Assembly (NCBI RefSeq): GCF_014203155.1
Contig: NZ_JACHIK010000001.1
Location: 416,540-480,539, forward strand
Length of the DNA stretch: 64,000 nucleotides
From: Shinella fusca
GTDB lineage: Bacteria; Pseudomonadota; Alphaproteobacteria; Rhizobiales; Rhizobiaceae
Direction of reading: 5' to 3'
The notes under the pieces are model-generated. The model ran no database searches. It was not told where the DNA came from and saw only the letters and a program-made list of their open reading frames with translations. The position numbers and the translations under genes were made by a program. Shown here piece by piece: positions 27,611 through 36,988 of this stretch. The stretch's first letter is position 1; the number at the start of each line of letters is the position of its first letter.

Positions 27611-27614
27611 CGCC

Positions 27615-28826
27615 TCACGCCGCCACGGCCTCCCGCGCGCGATCAGCGGGGCGGAAGGTCATGGCGATGAGGAAGGCGCCGATGCCGATCCCCCACGAGC
27701 CGACGTAGAGCCAGGTATAGGTCGCGAACGTATCGTAGATCAGCCCGCCGGTGAGCGGCCCGGTCGCCATGCCGAGGCTGCCGGCCATGGCCGTGCCGCC
27801 GATGACGGTTCCCATCAGCCGCAGGGGGAAGTTTTCCCTTGCGATCACCGCATAGAGCGGCATCACCCCCGCATAGATGAAGCCGAAAAGACCGGCGACC
27901 GCGTAGAACGAGGCAAGCCCGCCGGCAAAGACATAGGCGAGCGCCCCGAAGGCCTGCGCCAGCAGTCCTAGCACGAGCACCTGCCGCGCGCCGAACCGGT
28001 CACCGAGGATGCCGAAGACGACGCGCCCTCCCATGCCGGCCAGCCCCTCGACGCTGTAGATCGAGACGGCGGCGATCATCGGGATGCCGCAGGTGATGGC
28101 ATAGCTCACCGTATGGAAGATCGGCCCGGAATGGGTCGCGCAGCAGAAGAAGTTCGTCAGGCACAGGACGATGAACTGCGGCGAGCGCAGCACCTCGCGC
28201 GTCGACATGTCCCCGGACGCTTCGCTCGCGACGGCGCTCCCTTGCCCCGCGGCCTCAAGCGCCGGCGGGCGGCGGACGAGGAACGAGACGGGGATCATCA
28301 CCACGGCGACGACAAGCGCGATGACCTGCATGGAGGTGCGCCAGTCATGGCCGGAGACGAGCCAGGCGGCAAAGGGCGCCATGGTCATCGGCGCCATGCC
28401 CATGCCGGCCGAGACGAGCGAGACGGCAAGGCTGCGATGGGTATCGAACCAGCCGGTGACGCACGCCATCATGGGCGCGAAGACGGCCGCCGCCGCCACG
28501 CCCACCAGAAGGCCGAAAGCGAGCTGGAAAATGAGCAGCGACGGCGCGATGCTGGTGAGCGCAAGGCTTGCGGCAAGCAGCACCGAGCCCGTCAGCACGA
28601 TGGGCCGCGGCCCCCAGCGGTCCGACAGGCCGCCCCAGACCATGCTGGCGAAGGCCATGGCGAGGAAGCCGATGGTCATGGCGGTGGAAACGCCGGTCAC
28701 CGACCAGCCGGTATCCTTCGAAATCGGCAGCAGGAAGACCGGCAGCGAGAACATGGCGCCGATGGCGATGCAGCCGAGGAGGCCCCCCGCCGCGACGATC
28801 ACCCAGCGATACTGTGTCTGGAACAT
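27615..28826 (-). CDS. MFS transporter
   Basis: This 403-residue major-facilitator carrier has twelve predicted membrane helices and a basic/alanine-rich central loop around residues 195-215. The loop 2-3 motif is GGLSDRWGPRPIVLTG, the classical MFS signature, with GRVVFGILGDRFGARQVL as its repeat in the second half. The family resemblance is to OFA/monocarboxylate-type carriers, so a small organic acid is likely, but the substrate is not determined. The ATG at 28826 is preferred because AAGGAG lies 6 bases before it; the ATG at 28832 abuts that site. The gene is divergent from the regulator at 29068. Confidence 0.88.
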   Translation of the reverse strand: MFQTQYRWVIVAAGGLLGCIAIGAMFSLPVFLLPISKDTGWSVTGVSTAMTIGFLAMAFASMVWGGLSDRWGPRPIVLTGSVLLAASLALTSIAPSLLIFQLAFGLLVGVAAAAVFAPMMACVTGWFDTHRSLAVSLVSAGMGMAPMTMAPFAAWLVSGHDWRTSMQVIALVVAVVMIPVSFLVRRPPALEAAGQGSAVASEASGDMSTREVLRSPQFIVLCLTNFFCCATHSGPIFHTVSYAITCGIPMIAAVSIYSVEGLAGMGGRVVFGILGDRFGARQVLVLGLLAQAFGALAYVFAGGLASFYAVAGLFGFIYAGVMPLYAVIARENFPLRLMGTVIGGTAMAGSLGMATGPLTGGLIYDTFATYTWLYVGSWGIGIGAFLIAMTFRPADRAREAVAA

Positions 28827-29067
28827 TGTCATCTCCTTCGTGACCGGCCGACAAGGCCCGGTCCCCGCATGAAAGACGCTGGCAGGCGGCCCCTTCCGAC
28901 ATCACGCATGAAGAATTCCACGATGACGCGGAACGGGGCGGCCCGCAAGCATCACCCAGCCGGGGGCTTGAACGCGGCGCGCAAAACGCCTTTGCTGCGG
29001 ATCGGACGAAGTCGACCTTAGGCGCAGGCCGGCGGCGGGCGGGAGTAACAAGCATGACGGGATTTGC

Positions 29068-30288
29068 ATGGATTCGATGATCACCGCCGCCGCGCGGGCG
29101 CTCGCCGCCGGCAATCCGCTCGGCGCGCTCGACCGCGTGGCGCTGCGCAAGGATGCTCCGGCGCTTGCGCTGCGCGGCATCGCCATGGCGCAGCTCGGCG
29201 ACCTCGAACGCGCAAAAGCGCTCCTCAAGGAGGCCGCCCGCGCCTTCGGCCCGCGCGAGGCGGTGGCGCGTGCGCGCTGCCGCGTCGCCCTCGGCGAGAT
29301 CGCCCTTGCCACCCGCGACCTCGCCTTCCCGCCGAAGACGCTGGCCGAGGCCGGTGCGGTGCTCGCCGCCCATGGCGACCGGGCGAATGCCGCCCATGCC
29401 GGCCTCATCGCCGTCCGCCGCCTGCTGCTGATCGGCCGGCTGGAGGAGGCCGGGGAGCATCTTGCCGAAACCGATCCCGCATCCCTTCCCCCGCCGCTGC
29501 GGGCAGCCCATGCGCTGGCGAGCGCCGGCATCGCCACCCGCCGGCTGCGGATCGGCGAAGCGCGGACAACCTTCGCCCATGCAGTGGAGGCCGCGCGGCA
29601 GGCCGGCATTCCCGCGCTGATGCGCGAGGCGGAGATGGCCGCCGCGATCCTCGGCCAGCCCGCCGCGCGCCTGCGCGAAGAAGAGACTGAACGCCTGCTG
29701 CTGCCGGTCGATGTCGAGGCGCTGCTTGCCACCGACCGGCTCGTCGTCGATGCCTGCCGCCATGTCCTGCGCGGCGGCGAGAGTGTCGTTCCGCTCGCCA
29801 CGCGCCCGGTCCTCTTCGCGCTCCTGCGCCGGCTGGCGCAGGCCGGTCCCGCCGGGGCGAGCCGGGAAAGCCTGCTCCTTGACGCCTTTCGCGCCCGCCA
29901 TGCGGACGAATCGCACCGCGCGCGTCTGCGCGTCGAGATGGGGCGCCTGCGCGCCGCGCTGAAGCCGCTTGCCGCAATCGAGGCGACGAAGGACGGCTTC
30001 GTGCTCGTGCCACGAAAGGGGCAGACGGTCGCCGTGCTGGAACCGCCGAACGACGAGCCGCATGCCGACGTCCTCGCGCTCTTTGCCGATGGCGAGGCCT
30101 GGTCCAGCTCGGCGCTGGCGATCGCGCTCGGCACCAGCGCGCGCACCGTGCAGCGCGCCCTCGAGACGCTCCATGCGGCCGGCAAGGTGCAGCCGGTCGG
30201 CCGCGGGCGGGCCCGGCGCTGGCTGACGCCGACGCCCGGCGCATTCTCGACATTCTTGTTACTCCCCGGTCCCCTGCCGGGCGACTAG
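29068..30288 (+). CDS. TPR-like protein with two DNA-binding-type domains
   Basis: This 406-residue protein is not assigned to a known regulator. Residues 1-200 are alpha-helical, alanine-rich repeats resembling TPRs (ALALRGIAMAQLGDLERAKA). Residues about 215-330 look like an OmpR/SARP-type winged helix (RPVLFALLRRLAQ, SHRARLRVEMGRLRAALKPL, ATKDGFVLVP). Residues about 345-390 form a second helix-turn-helix (SSSALAIALGTSARTVQRAL) followed by a wing. It probably acts as a transcription factor with a protein- or ligand-binding TPR surface. The beta-propeller gene starts 33 bases downstream. Confidence 0.75.
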   Translation: MDSMITAAARALAAGNPLGALDRVALRKDAPALALRGIAMAQLGDLERAKALLKEAARAFGPREAVARARCRVALGEIALATRDLAFPPKTLAEAGAVLAAHGDRANAAHAGLIAVRRLLLIGRLEEAGEHLAETDPASLPPPLRAAHALASAGIATRRLRIGEARTTFAHAVEAARQAGIPALMREAEMAAAILGQPAARLREEETERLLLPVDVEALLATDRLVVDACRHVLRGGESVVPLATRPVLFALLRRLAQAGPAGASRESLLLDAFRARHADESHRARLRVEMGRLRAALKPLAAIEATKDGFVLVPRKGQTVAVLEPPNDEPHADVLALFADGEAWSSSALAIALGTSARTVQRALETLHAAGKVQPVGRGRARRWLTPTPGAFSTFLLLPGPLPGD

Positions 30289-30321
30289 GATAGGGGCACT
30301 CCAATTTCGAGGAGACTTCCC

Positions 30322-30954
30322 ATGCGCAAGGCACAAGCCCATATCCTTCGCGAATACGGCCCCTTCCCCGGTGTGGAGCAGGTCCACGGCGTCACCTATG
30401 ACGGCGAAAACCTCTGGTTCGCCGCCGGAGACACGATCAATGCCGTCGATCCCGAGAGCGGCGCACTGGTGCGGTCGATCGACGTCGCCTCCCATGCCGG
30501 CACCGCCTTCGACGGGCGCCACCTCTACCAGATCGCCGAGGACCGCATCCTGCGGATCGAGCCGTCTTCCGGAAAAATCCTCGCCAGCATCCCCGCCCCC
30601 GGCAACGGCGGCGATTCCGGCCTCACCTGGGCCGAAGGCTCGCTCTGGGTGGGCCACTACCGCAGCCGGCAGATCCACCAGGTCGATCCCGAGACCGGCA
30701 AGGTGCTGCGCACCATCGAGAGCAATCGCATGGTGACGGGCGTGACCTGGGTGGACGGCGAGTTCTGGCACGGCACCTGGGAGGGCGAGGACAGCGACCT
30801 GCGCCGCCTCGATCCCGAAACCGGCGCCGTCCTCGAAACCATCGCCATGCCGGAAGGAACCGGCGTGTCGGGGCTCGAATCCGACGGCGCCGGCCGCTTC
30901 TTCTGCGGCGGCGGGCGCAGCGGCACGATCCGCGCCGTCAGCCGGCCGCGCTGA
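30322..30954 (+). CDS. Glutamine-cyclotransferase-like beta-propeller protein
   Basis: This 210-residue protein has repeated blade-like units such as VHGVTYDGENLWFAAGD, VDPESGALVRSID, GLTWAEGSLWVGHYRSRQIH and VDPETGKVLRTI. The repeats resemble bacterial glutaminyl cyclotransferase or six-bladed YVTN/NHL propellers, although no signal peptide is present, so it would be cytoplasmic. Whether it is catalytic is unclear. The ATG at 30322 follows GAGGAGACTTCCC. It is probably co-transcribed with the TPR/winged-helix gene, suggesting it senses a ligand for it or is its target. Confidence 0.75.
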   Translation: MRKAQAHILREYGPFPGVEQVHGVTYDGENLWFAAGDTINAVDPESGALVRSIDVASHAGTAFDGRHLYQIAEDRILRIEPSSGKILASIPAPGNGGDSGLTWAEGSLWVGHYRSRQIHQVDPETGKVLRTIESNRMVTGVTWVDGEFWHGTWEGEDSDLRRLDPETGAVLETIAMPEGTGVSGLESDGAGRFFCGGGRSGTIRAVSRPR

Positions 30955-30957
30955 CGT

Positions 30958-31818
30958 TCAAAGGCCGTGCGTGCCGTCGTAGCCGTTGACCGGCGGCGGC
31001 GCCCAGCCTTCCGGCAGGCCCTTGGCCCGCAGGATCTCCACGACCATCGGATGGCACGCCGCCGTATCGGATGAGTGCTCGGCCGAGCAATCGCCTCCGG
31101 GGCAGGCCGACATGCAGCCGAGAAGATCGATCTCGGCGAAGATTTCCAGATAGTCGCCCGGCCGCACCGGGCTCGCCTTCATGAAATACTGCTCCGTATC
31201 GCGCGTAAAGCCGGTGCACATGAAGACGTTCAGCACGTCGTGCACATGGCTTTCCGCCTCGCGCGGCGCCATGCCGGTCTTCTTCGCAAGCGCCCGCGTG
31301 AGGTTGGAATGGCAGCAATGGTGATACTGCCCGCCATGGCTGAGGAGATTGTGCGTATAAGGATCGCAGCGCGTGCCGATCACGTCATGCACCGCCCCGC
31401 CGAATTCGTCGAAGCCGTACCAGTCGAGCGTGTCGTGGGTGATGGTGGCGATGGGGCGCAGATACGGGAAATTCGAGAAGAGCTGGTCGCCGAGCCCGAC
31501 ATGGGTGCCGTTCAGCGCCCGCGTCTTGCCGGTATAGAGCCGTTCCTTCAGGTCGTGGGCGTTGAAGAGGTTGAGGTCGCCGACCTGCGGGCCCTCGCTG
31601 CACAGGATGCGGCAGAAATGCCCGGCCGGCACCAGCCACGTCTCCGCCTCGCGCGGCGGCACGATCACCGTCTCGACAAGCTCCAGGCTATCCCGCAGCG
31701 CGCGGTAAGCCGAAAGGTCCGGCCGCGGCAGGGTCTCCACCGGATAGCAGACGACGGGCTTGATGGCCTTGCGGGCGGCGGCATCCGCGGGCGCGGCGGT
31801 GATCGGCTCGGGCTTCAT
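30958..31818 (-). CDS. DUF1989 / urea carboxylase-associated family protein
   Basis: This 286-residue protein matches the DUF1989 pattern: a cupin-like fold with QVGDLNLFNAHDLKERLYTG, GGQYHHCCHSNLTRALAKKT and a conserved CPGGDCS segment near 255. The family accompanies urea carboxylase or guanidine/carboxyguanidine metabolism genes in many proteobacteria; its chemistry is not established. Here no urea carboxylase or allophanate hydrolase is nearby. The ATG at 31818 follows AAGGAGGATGCG; a longer frame has no ribosome site. A palindromic AT-rich operator at 31869-31900 precedes it. Confidence 0.82.
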   Translation of the reverse strand: MKPEPITAAPADAAARKAIKPVVCYPVETLPRPDLSAYRALRDSLELVETVIVPPREAETWLVPAGHFCRILCSEGPQVGDLNLFNAHDLKERLYTGKTRALNGTHVGLGDQLFSNFPYLRPIATITHDTLDWYGFDEFGGAVHDVIGTRCDPYTHNLLSHGGQYHHCCHSNLTRALAKKTGMAPREAESHVHDVLNVFMCTGFTRDTEQYFMKASPVRPGDYLEIFAEIDLLGCMSACPGGDCSAEHSSDTAACHPMVVEILRAKGLPEGWAPPPVNGYDGTHGL

Positions 31819-31868
31819 CGCATCCTCCTTGCGGGCGCGGACAGGCGGCAAGCCGCCCGGATCCATTC

Positions 31869-31900
31869 TTGTTGAGTGACAATACTATTATTGTTCAACA
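31869..31900. promoter_or_regulatory. AT-rich palindromic operator upstream of DUF1989 gene
   Basis: Nested inverted repeats in a GC-rich neighbourhood: outer TTGTTGA ... TCAACA and inner ACAATA-N4-TATTGT. The site is 51-82 bases upstream of the DUF1989 start codon. TTGTTGA/TCAACAA half-sites are of the kind bound by GntR-family regulators, but no regulator gene is adjacent. Confidence 0.5.
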
Positions 31901-31944
31901 GAATGCAATCCGGGCTGCGACATGGCCGGTCGGAATGCGGAGCG

Positions 31945-33111
31945 TCAGCAGGCCGCAAGGCCGGCATCGAGCCCGGCGATGAGGTCGTCGACATGCTCCA
32001 GCCCGACGGAAAGCCGGAGCAGCCCGTCGGTAATGCCCGCCTTGGCGCGGCCCTCCGGCCCCATGTCCACATGGGTCATGGTGGCGGGATGGGCGACGAG
32101 GCTTTCGACGCCGCCGAGGGATTCGGCAAGCGTGAAGACGCGCATGGCCTTGAGGAAGCGCTGGACGGCCGGCACGCCGCCGGCAAGCTCGAAGCTCATC
32201 ATCGCCCCGAAACCCTTCTGCTGCCTGCGGGCGAGCGCATGGTGGGGATGGGAGGCAAGGCCGGGGTAATGCACATGGGAGACCGCCGGATGCGCCTCAA
32301 GGCGCGTGGCGATCGCCATGGCGTTGCGCTCCTGCCCGGCCATGCGGGCAAAGAGGGTGCGCACGCCGCGCAGCGTCAGCCAGGCATCGAAGGGGCTACA
32401 GATCGCGCCGGTCACGTTGGCCCAGTGCCTGAGGCGCTTGACCTCCTCCGCATCGGCCGCCACCACCGCCCCGGCGATGACGTCGGAATGCCCGTTGATG
32501 AACTTGGTCGTCGAATGCAGCACGTAATCCGCGCCGAGCGACAGCGGCTGCTGGATGGCCGGCGACAGGAACGTGTTGTCGACGACGACCTTCGCGCCGG
32601 CCGCTCTGGCAAGGCCGGACAGCGCCGCGATGTCGACGATGCGCATCAGCGGATTGCTCGGGCTTTCGATCAAAACGAGGGCGGGCCTTTCGGCAAGCGC
32701 CGCCTCGAAGGCCGCAAGGTCCGTCTGGTCGACCAGCTTCAGCGTGATCTGGCCCAGCTTCGCACGGGCGGCGAGCAGGCGCATCGTGCCGCCGTAGCAA
32801 TCGTGCGGCGCGAGCACGAGGCTGCCGTTGCCGAGGCTTCCCGCCAGAAGATCGACCGCGGCCATGCCGCTTGGCGTCAGCACCGCGCCCGCGCCGCCCT
32901 CCAGCCGGGCAATCGCCTCCCCCAGAAGGTCGCGGGTGGGATTGCCGACACGGCCGTAGTCATAGGCGCCCGGCGTATCGAAGCCCGGAAACTCGTAGGT
33001 GCTGGAGAGATAGAGCGGCGGCGCGACCGCGCCGAAGGCGGTATCGCTCGCCACACCATAGGCTGCGGCAACGGTTTCCGGCTGGACGTCCAATGACTTT
33101 CTTTCGGGCAT
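31945..33111 (-). CDS. metB: Cystathionine gamma-synthase / trans-sulfuration PLP enzyme
   Basis: This 388-residue PLP enzyme of the Cys/Met metabolism family joins O-acyl-homoserine and cysteine, or performs a related gamma-replacement or elimination. Landmarks are YDYGRVGNPTRDLLGEAIARL, the PLP aspartate segment VVVDNTFLSPAIQQPL, the Schiff-base lysine in HSTTKFINGHSDVIAG near residue 195, and FTLAESLGGVESLVAHPATM near the C-terminus. Length fits MetB; cystathionine gamma-lyase activity cannot be excluded. It is divergent from recX with an AT-rich promoter region of about 130 bases between them; I see no convincing SAM riboswitch there. Confidence 0.85.
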   Translation of the reverse strand: MPERKSLDVQPETVAAAYGVASDTAFGAVAPPLYLSSTYEFPGFDTPGAYDYGRVGNPTRDLLGEAIARLEGGAGAVLTPSGMAAVDLLAGSLGNGSLVLAPHDCYGGTMRLLAARAKLGQITLKLVDQTDLAAFEAALAERPALVLIESPSNPLMRIVDIAALSGLARAAGAKVVVDNTFLSPAIQQPLSLGADYVLHSTTKFINGHSDVIAGAVVAADAEEVKRLRHWANVTGAICSPFDAWLTLRGVRTLFARMAGQERNAMAIATRLEAHPAVSHVHYPGLASHPHHALARRQQKGFGAMMSFELAGGVPAVQRFLKAMRVFTLAESLGGVESLVAHPATMTHVDMGPEGRAKAGITDGLLRLSVGLEHVDDLIAGLDAGLAAC

Positions 33112-33242
33112 GAAGGCGTGTTCCTTGTTGTGCAGCGTGGAGAATGGTCGGCCCGCCGTCCTCTGGCAAACGAATTGTATTGCTATTTATCCGCAGAAAT
33201 TTTGCGTTTATTTGCAAGGGGAAACTTGAGGAAAGGGCAAGC

Positions 33243-33797
33243 GTGCAGGACGAGACGACGACAGGCGACACGCCCACCCCTCGCATGCTGTCCTGGGCGC
33301 GCAACTCGACGGTCTACCGCATCGAGCGGCGCATGCACACCGAACGCCAACTCTTCGACGCCATCGCCCGCAAGGCCCGCGAGAAATTCGAGGATATCAC
33401 CGACGAGCAGGTCAAGGCGCTCGCCGATTTCGCCGTGAAATTCGCCTATGACAACCACGCGCTCGACGACAGGGCCTTTGCCGAGATCAGCAGCCGCTCG
33501 GGCATGCGCAGCGGAAGGTCGAAGCGCGCCGTGACGCAAAGGCTGACCCGCAAGGGCATCGCGCGCGACACGGCGGCCGAGGCGGTGGAGCAGATGGACG
33601 ATCTTTTCGCCGCCGTCGTCCTCGCCCGCAAGCGCGCCTTCGGCCCCTTCCGCAAGGCCGAACTCGATGACAAGCGCAAGGCGAAGGAATTTTCCGCCTT
33701 CGCCCGCGCCGGCTTCTCCTTCGACATCGCCCGCAAGGCGCTGGCAATGCCGCTCGACGAGGCCGAGGAGATGCTGGAAGCGGGCCGACACCTGTAA
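33243..33797 (+). CDS. recX: Regulatory protein RecX
   Basis: This 184-residue helical protein is of the RecX family, which binds RecA filaments and modulates recombination and SOS. The repeat pattern is visible as FAVKFAYDNHALDDRAFAEI, RSKRAVTQRLTRKGI, and FSAFARAGFSFDIARKAL near the end. The start is GTG at 33243 behind GAGGAAAGGGCAAGC; an in-frame ATG 99 bases upstream lies in the AT-rich promoter and lacks support. No recA is nearby, as is common in Rhizobiales. Confidence 0.85.
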   Translation: MQDETTTGDTPTPRMLSWARNSTVYRIERRMHTERQLFDAIARKAREKFEDITDEQVKALADFAVKFAYDNHALDDRAFAEISSRSGMRSGRSKRAVTQRLTRKGIARDTAAEAVEQMDDLFAAVVLARKRAFGPFRKAELDDKRKAKEFSAFARAGFSFDIARKALAMPLDEAEEMLEAGRHL

Positions 33798-33995
33798 GGC
33801 GAACGGAAGCCATCAAATTTACAGGGAACCTTTGCGGCGGTGCGCCGTTTCTTTTGCGTCGCAAAATCCGACGGCTCCTGTCCGCCCCGCTCGCCCGCCG
33901 CTTCGCTCCGCCGGCTTTCCATGCCGCCCCGACGCAGGCTTCCGCCCTCGTGGACGGACCGGAACGCCGTCGCTCGAAAGGGGTATCGTCACACC

Positions 33996-35399
33996 ATGGG
34001 CCGTCTCGTCGTCGTTTCAAACCGCGTTCCCGTTCCCGACAAGAAGGGCACCGCGCCCGCCGGGGGCCTTGCCGTCGCGCTGCAATCGGCGCTGGAGGCG
34101 CGCGGCGGCCTGTGGCTCGGCTGGTCGGGGCAATCCTGCGGCGAGGATGCCATCGGGCCGCTGAAGACGCTGAAGGACGGCAATATCGACTATGCCCTGA
34201 CGGACCTCACCGAGAAGGACGTCGAGGAATATTACCACGGCTTCGCCAACCGCGTCCTCTGGCCGATCTGCCACTACCGGCTCGACCTTGCGGAATACGG
34301 AAGGCGGGAGATGGCCGGCTATTTCCGCGTCAACCGCTTCTTCGCAAGCCGCCTGCTGCCGCTGATCGAGGAAGACGACCTCATCTGGATCCACGACTAC
34401 CACCTCATCCCGCTCGCCGCCGAATTGCGCCGGCAGGGCGTGAAGAACCGGATCGGCTTCTTCCTGCACATTCCCTGGCCGGCGCCGGACGTCTTCCTCA
34501 CCATGCCCGTGCACGAGGAACTGCTGACGAGCCTCACCGCCTATGACGTCATCGGCTTCCAGACGGTGCACGACCGCGAGAATTTCGCCGATTGCCTCGC
34601 AAGGCAGGGTCTCAGCCGGCGGCTCGGCGAATCGCGCTTCAGCGTCGGGGAGCGGACCTTCACCGCAAAGCCCTACCCGATCGGCATCGAGACGGAGGCC
34701 TTCGCCGCGCTGGCCCGCCGCGCGGGCGAGACGACGCTGCACAGGCGCATGCTGCAGAGCCTCGACGGCAAGTCGCTGATCATCGGCGTCGACCGGCTCG
34801 ACTATTCCAAGGGCCTCACCCAGCGCATCGACGCCTTCGAGACCTTCCTGACGCGCCATCCGGACAACCAGCGGCAGGTGACGCTGCTGCAGATCACCCC
34901 GAAATCACGCTCGGAAGTGCCGGAATACGAGGCGATGCAGCGCGCCGTCGCAGAGCAGGCCGGACGCGTCAACGGCGCGCTCGGCACGGTGGACTGGGTG
35001 CCGATCCGCTATGTCAACCGCTCGCTCCGCCGCCCGGCGCTCGCCGGCCTCTACCGCATGGCCAAGCTCGCCCTCGTCACGCCGCTTCGCGACGGCATGA
35101 ACCTCGTCGCCAAGGAATATATCGCGGCCCAGAACGAGGAAGACCCCGGCGTTCTCCTCCTCTCGCGCTTTGCCGGTGCGGCGGCGGAGCTGAAGGAGGC
35201 GGTGCTGGTCAATCCCTACGACGTCGAGGGCACGGCGGACGCCATGGCCCGCAGCCTCGCCATGCCCGTCGAGGAACGGCGCGAGCGCTGGAAGGGCCTG
35301 ATGGCGACGCTGCGGAAGAACGACGTCTTCGTCTGGTGCGACGGCTTCCTCACCGACCTTGCCGGCGCGACCCTGCCCCGCATCCGCGCCGCGTCCTGA
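33996..35399 (+). CDS. otsA: Trehalose-6-phosphate synthase
   Basis: This 467-residue GT20 glycosyltransferase makes trehalose-6-phosphate from UDP-glucose and glucose-6-phosphate, a step in osmoprotectant synthesis. Motifs visible are [10 protein letters not shown] at the N-terminus, [24 protein letters not shown] near 130, [21 protein letters not shown] substrate residues near 258-275, and [18 protein letters not shown] near 365. The ATG at 33996 starts the family N-terminus; the frame before it is low-complexity and lacks a ribosome site. No otsB phosphatase gene is adjacent. Confidence 0.95.
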   Translation: MGRLVVVSNRVPVPDKKGTAPAGGLAVALQSALEARGGLWLGWSGQSCGEDAIGPLKTLKDGNIDYALTDLTEKDVEEYYHGFANRVLWPICHYRLDLAEYGRREMAGYFRVNRFFASRLLPLIEEDDLIWIHDYHLIPLAAELRRQGVKNRIGFFLHIPWPAPDVFLTMPVHEELLTSLTAYDVIGFQTVHDRENFADCLARQGLSRRLGESRFSVGERTFTAKPYPIGIETEAFAALARRAGETTLHRRMLQSLDGKSLIIGVDRLDYSKGLTQRIDAFETFLTRHPDNQRQVTLLQITPKSRSEVPEYEAMQRAVAEQAGRVNGALGTVDWVPIRYVNRSLRRPALAGLYRMAKLALVTPLRDGMNLVAKEYIAAQNEEDPGVLLLSRFAGAAAELKEAVLVNPYDVEGTADAMARSLAMPVEERRERWKGLMATLRKNDVFVWCDGFLTDLAGATLPRIRAAS

Positions 35400-35402
35400 A
35401 GA

Positions 35403-36986
35403 TCAAAGCGGCGTGACGGCAAGGTCCGGCAGGTGCACGATGAAATCCCGGTTCGGCAGGCGGCCGAGATAGGCGCGCATCATGCGCAGGAGAGTGGCGA
35501 AGCGCTTCGCAAGCCCGTCCTCCCCCGTCGCGGGGGCGGCGGCGGCAAGGCGGCGGTAGAAGGCGAGCCGTTCCGGCGCGATATCCGCCGCGGCAAGCTC
35601 GCCCGCCTTGCGCAACCGATACCAGTCCTCGACGAATTCGTGCAGCGGAAAGCCGGCCGCGTCGTCGGCCGGAAGGCCGAGGCGGGCAAGAAGGTCCGCG
35701 ACGCTCGCGCCCTCCACGAAATCCACCATGTCGCGCGGCCATTCGCGGGGCATGTAGCGGCGATGCACCAGCTCCACGAGATGGCGGCTGACGAATTCGC
35801 CGTGATCGGCGGCAACGCTCGCCGGCGGCACCGGCAACCCCGCCTGCGCCGCCTCGGCCCGGTAGGCCGCAAAGGCGAGATCGTGGCCCGGCACCCGCCG
35901 CAGCGGCACGGTGCGGATCTCGAAGCGGTCGGCATGAAGGTCGACGATCTTGAGGCCCGGCCCGTAGCCGACCGGCGACGGCACCGCGACATTGACGAAG
36001 CGCCCGGCATGGCGGGCCGTGTCGTTGACATGGAGATGCCCTGAGAAATGCAGGGGAATACCGGTCGCCGCGAAGGCGGCCACCGCGTCGGGCGTCGGCG
36101 CACGGCCGGCAAGGCCTCCGCCGCCGAAAAGCGCGACCTCCTCATGCGAAACCCCGCCGAGCGGATCGAGCGCCGGATAATGCGAGAAGGCGACGAGCCG
36201 CTTGCCCTTTTCCCGCGCCCGCGCCGCGACATCCGCCATCCAGCCGAGAAGATGCGCCCGGTGGCTGAGCACGGCAGGCCAGCCGCCGTCCGTCGGATCG
36301 TGGAAGGCGGCGGGATCGGCAAGGTCGGTCGCGCCGTTGCGCGGCGCGCAGACATTGGCGTCGACGGCGAGCACCCAGAGCCCTTCCGCCGGCTCGACGA
36401 GATAGGAGGAATCGATCATCCGGCAGGTCGTCCCGCCATCCGGGCTTGCGACCTCGTAGCTGCGGGCGGACCAGTCGAGGTCCGTGCCGAAGGGCGTTTC
36501 CCAGTGAAGGTCGGAGGCTTCCGGCTGGAAGCCGAGGCCCGAGAGAAGTTCGAGTGCCTCCGCCGTGCCGAGCGTCGCGGCCTCGGGGCATTCGGCGCTG
36601 CGCACCGTCACCGGCGTGCCGTCCGGCATCAGGAACGCCTTGTCCTGCGGCCGGCCGGCGAGCGCGTAGAGGTCGTGGTTGCCCGGCGTCATCAGGATGC
36701 GCAGGCCGTGGCGTTCGCGGTATTCGGCAAGGATCGCCAACGCGGCCTCGATGTTCGGCCGCTGGCCGTCGTCCGTGAGGTCCCCGACGAGGAGGACGAT
36801 CTTCGCCCCCGCTTCCGCCACACGGTCGAGCGCCGCGCGGAAGGCGGGCACGCTCTCGTTGAAGACGCGGGTGGAGGCGGCCGTCTCGGCAAAGCTGCGG
36901 ATTGCGCCCGGAAGGCCGGAGCCTTCCGGGATCCAGCCGCAATCGTGCACATGCGGATCGGCGATGACGGCGATGCGCTGGACCAT
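35403..36986 (-). CDS. Metallophosphoesterase family protein
   Basis: This 527-residue calcineurin-like phosphoesterase shows all metal motifs in order: ADPHVHD at about residues 9-15, LVGDLTDDGQRPN near 65, MTPGNHD near 100, AFSHYPALDPL near 270 and SGHLHVND near 315. It has an extra C-terminal helical domain of about 160 residues with no family I recognise. The dinuclear centre would hydrolyse phosphomono- or diesters. The ATG at 36986 is 2 bases after the stop of the inositol-monophosphatase-type gene, so it is the last gene of the ABC transporter operon. A role in processing an imported phosphorylated solute is inferred from that context. Confidence 0.87.
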   Translation of the reverse strand: MVQRIAVIADPHVHDCGWIPEGSGLPGAIRSFAETAASTRVFNESVPAFRAALDRVAEAGAKIVLLVGDLTDDGQRPNIEAALAILAEYRERHGLRILMTPGNHDLYALAGRPQDKAFLMPDGTPVTVRSAECPEAATLGTAEALELLSGLGFQPEASDLHWETPFGTDLDWSARSYEVASPDGGTTCRMIDSSYLVEPAEGLWVLAVDANVCAPRNGATDLADPAAFHDPTDGGWPAVLSHRAHLLGWMADVAARAREKGKRLVAFSHYPALDPLGGVSHEEVALFGGGGLAGRAPTPDAVAAFAATGIPLHFSGHLHVNDTARHAGRFVNVAVPSPVGYGPGLKIVDLHADRFEIRTVPLRRVPGHDLAFAAYRAEAAQAGLPVPPASVAADHGEFVSRHLVELVHRRYMPREWPRDMVDFVEGASVADLLARLGLPADDAAGFPLHEFVEDWYRLRKAGELAAADIAPERLAFYRRLAAAAPATGEDGLAKRFATLLRMMRAYLGRLPNRDFIVHLPDLAVTPL

Positions 36987-36988
36987 GT

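Noticed and set aside
33112..33242. Possible SAM riboswitch upstream of the metB-like gene
   Set aside because: The AT-rich leader looked suggestive, but I could not find the conserved pseudoknot elements of SAM-II or SAM/SAH motifs on either strand. A covariance-model search would settle it.
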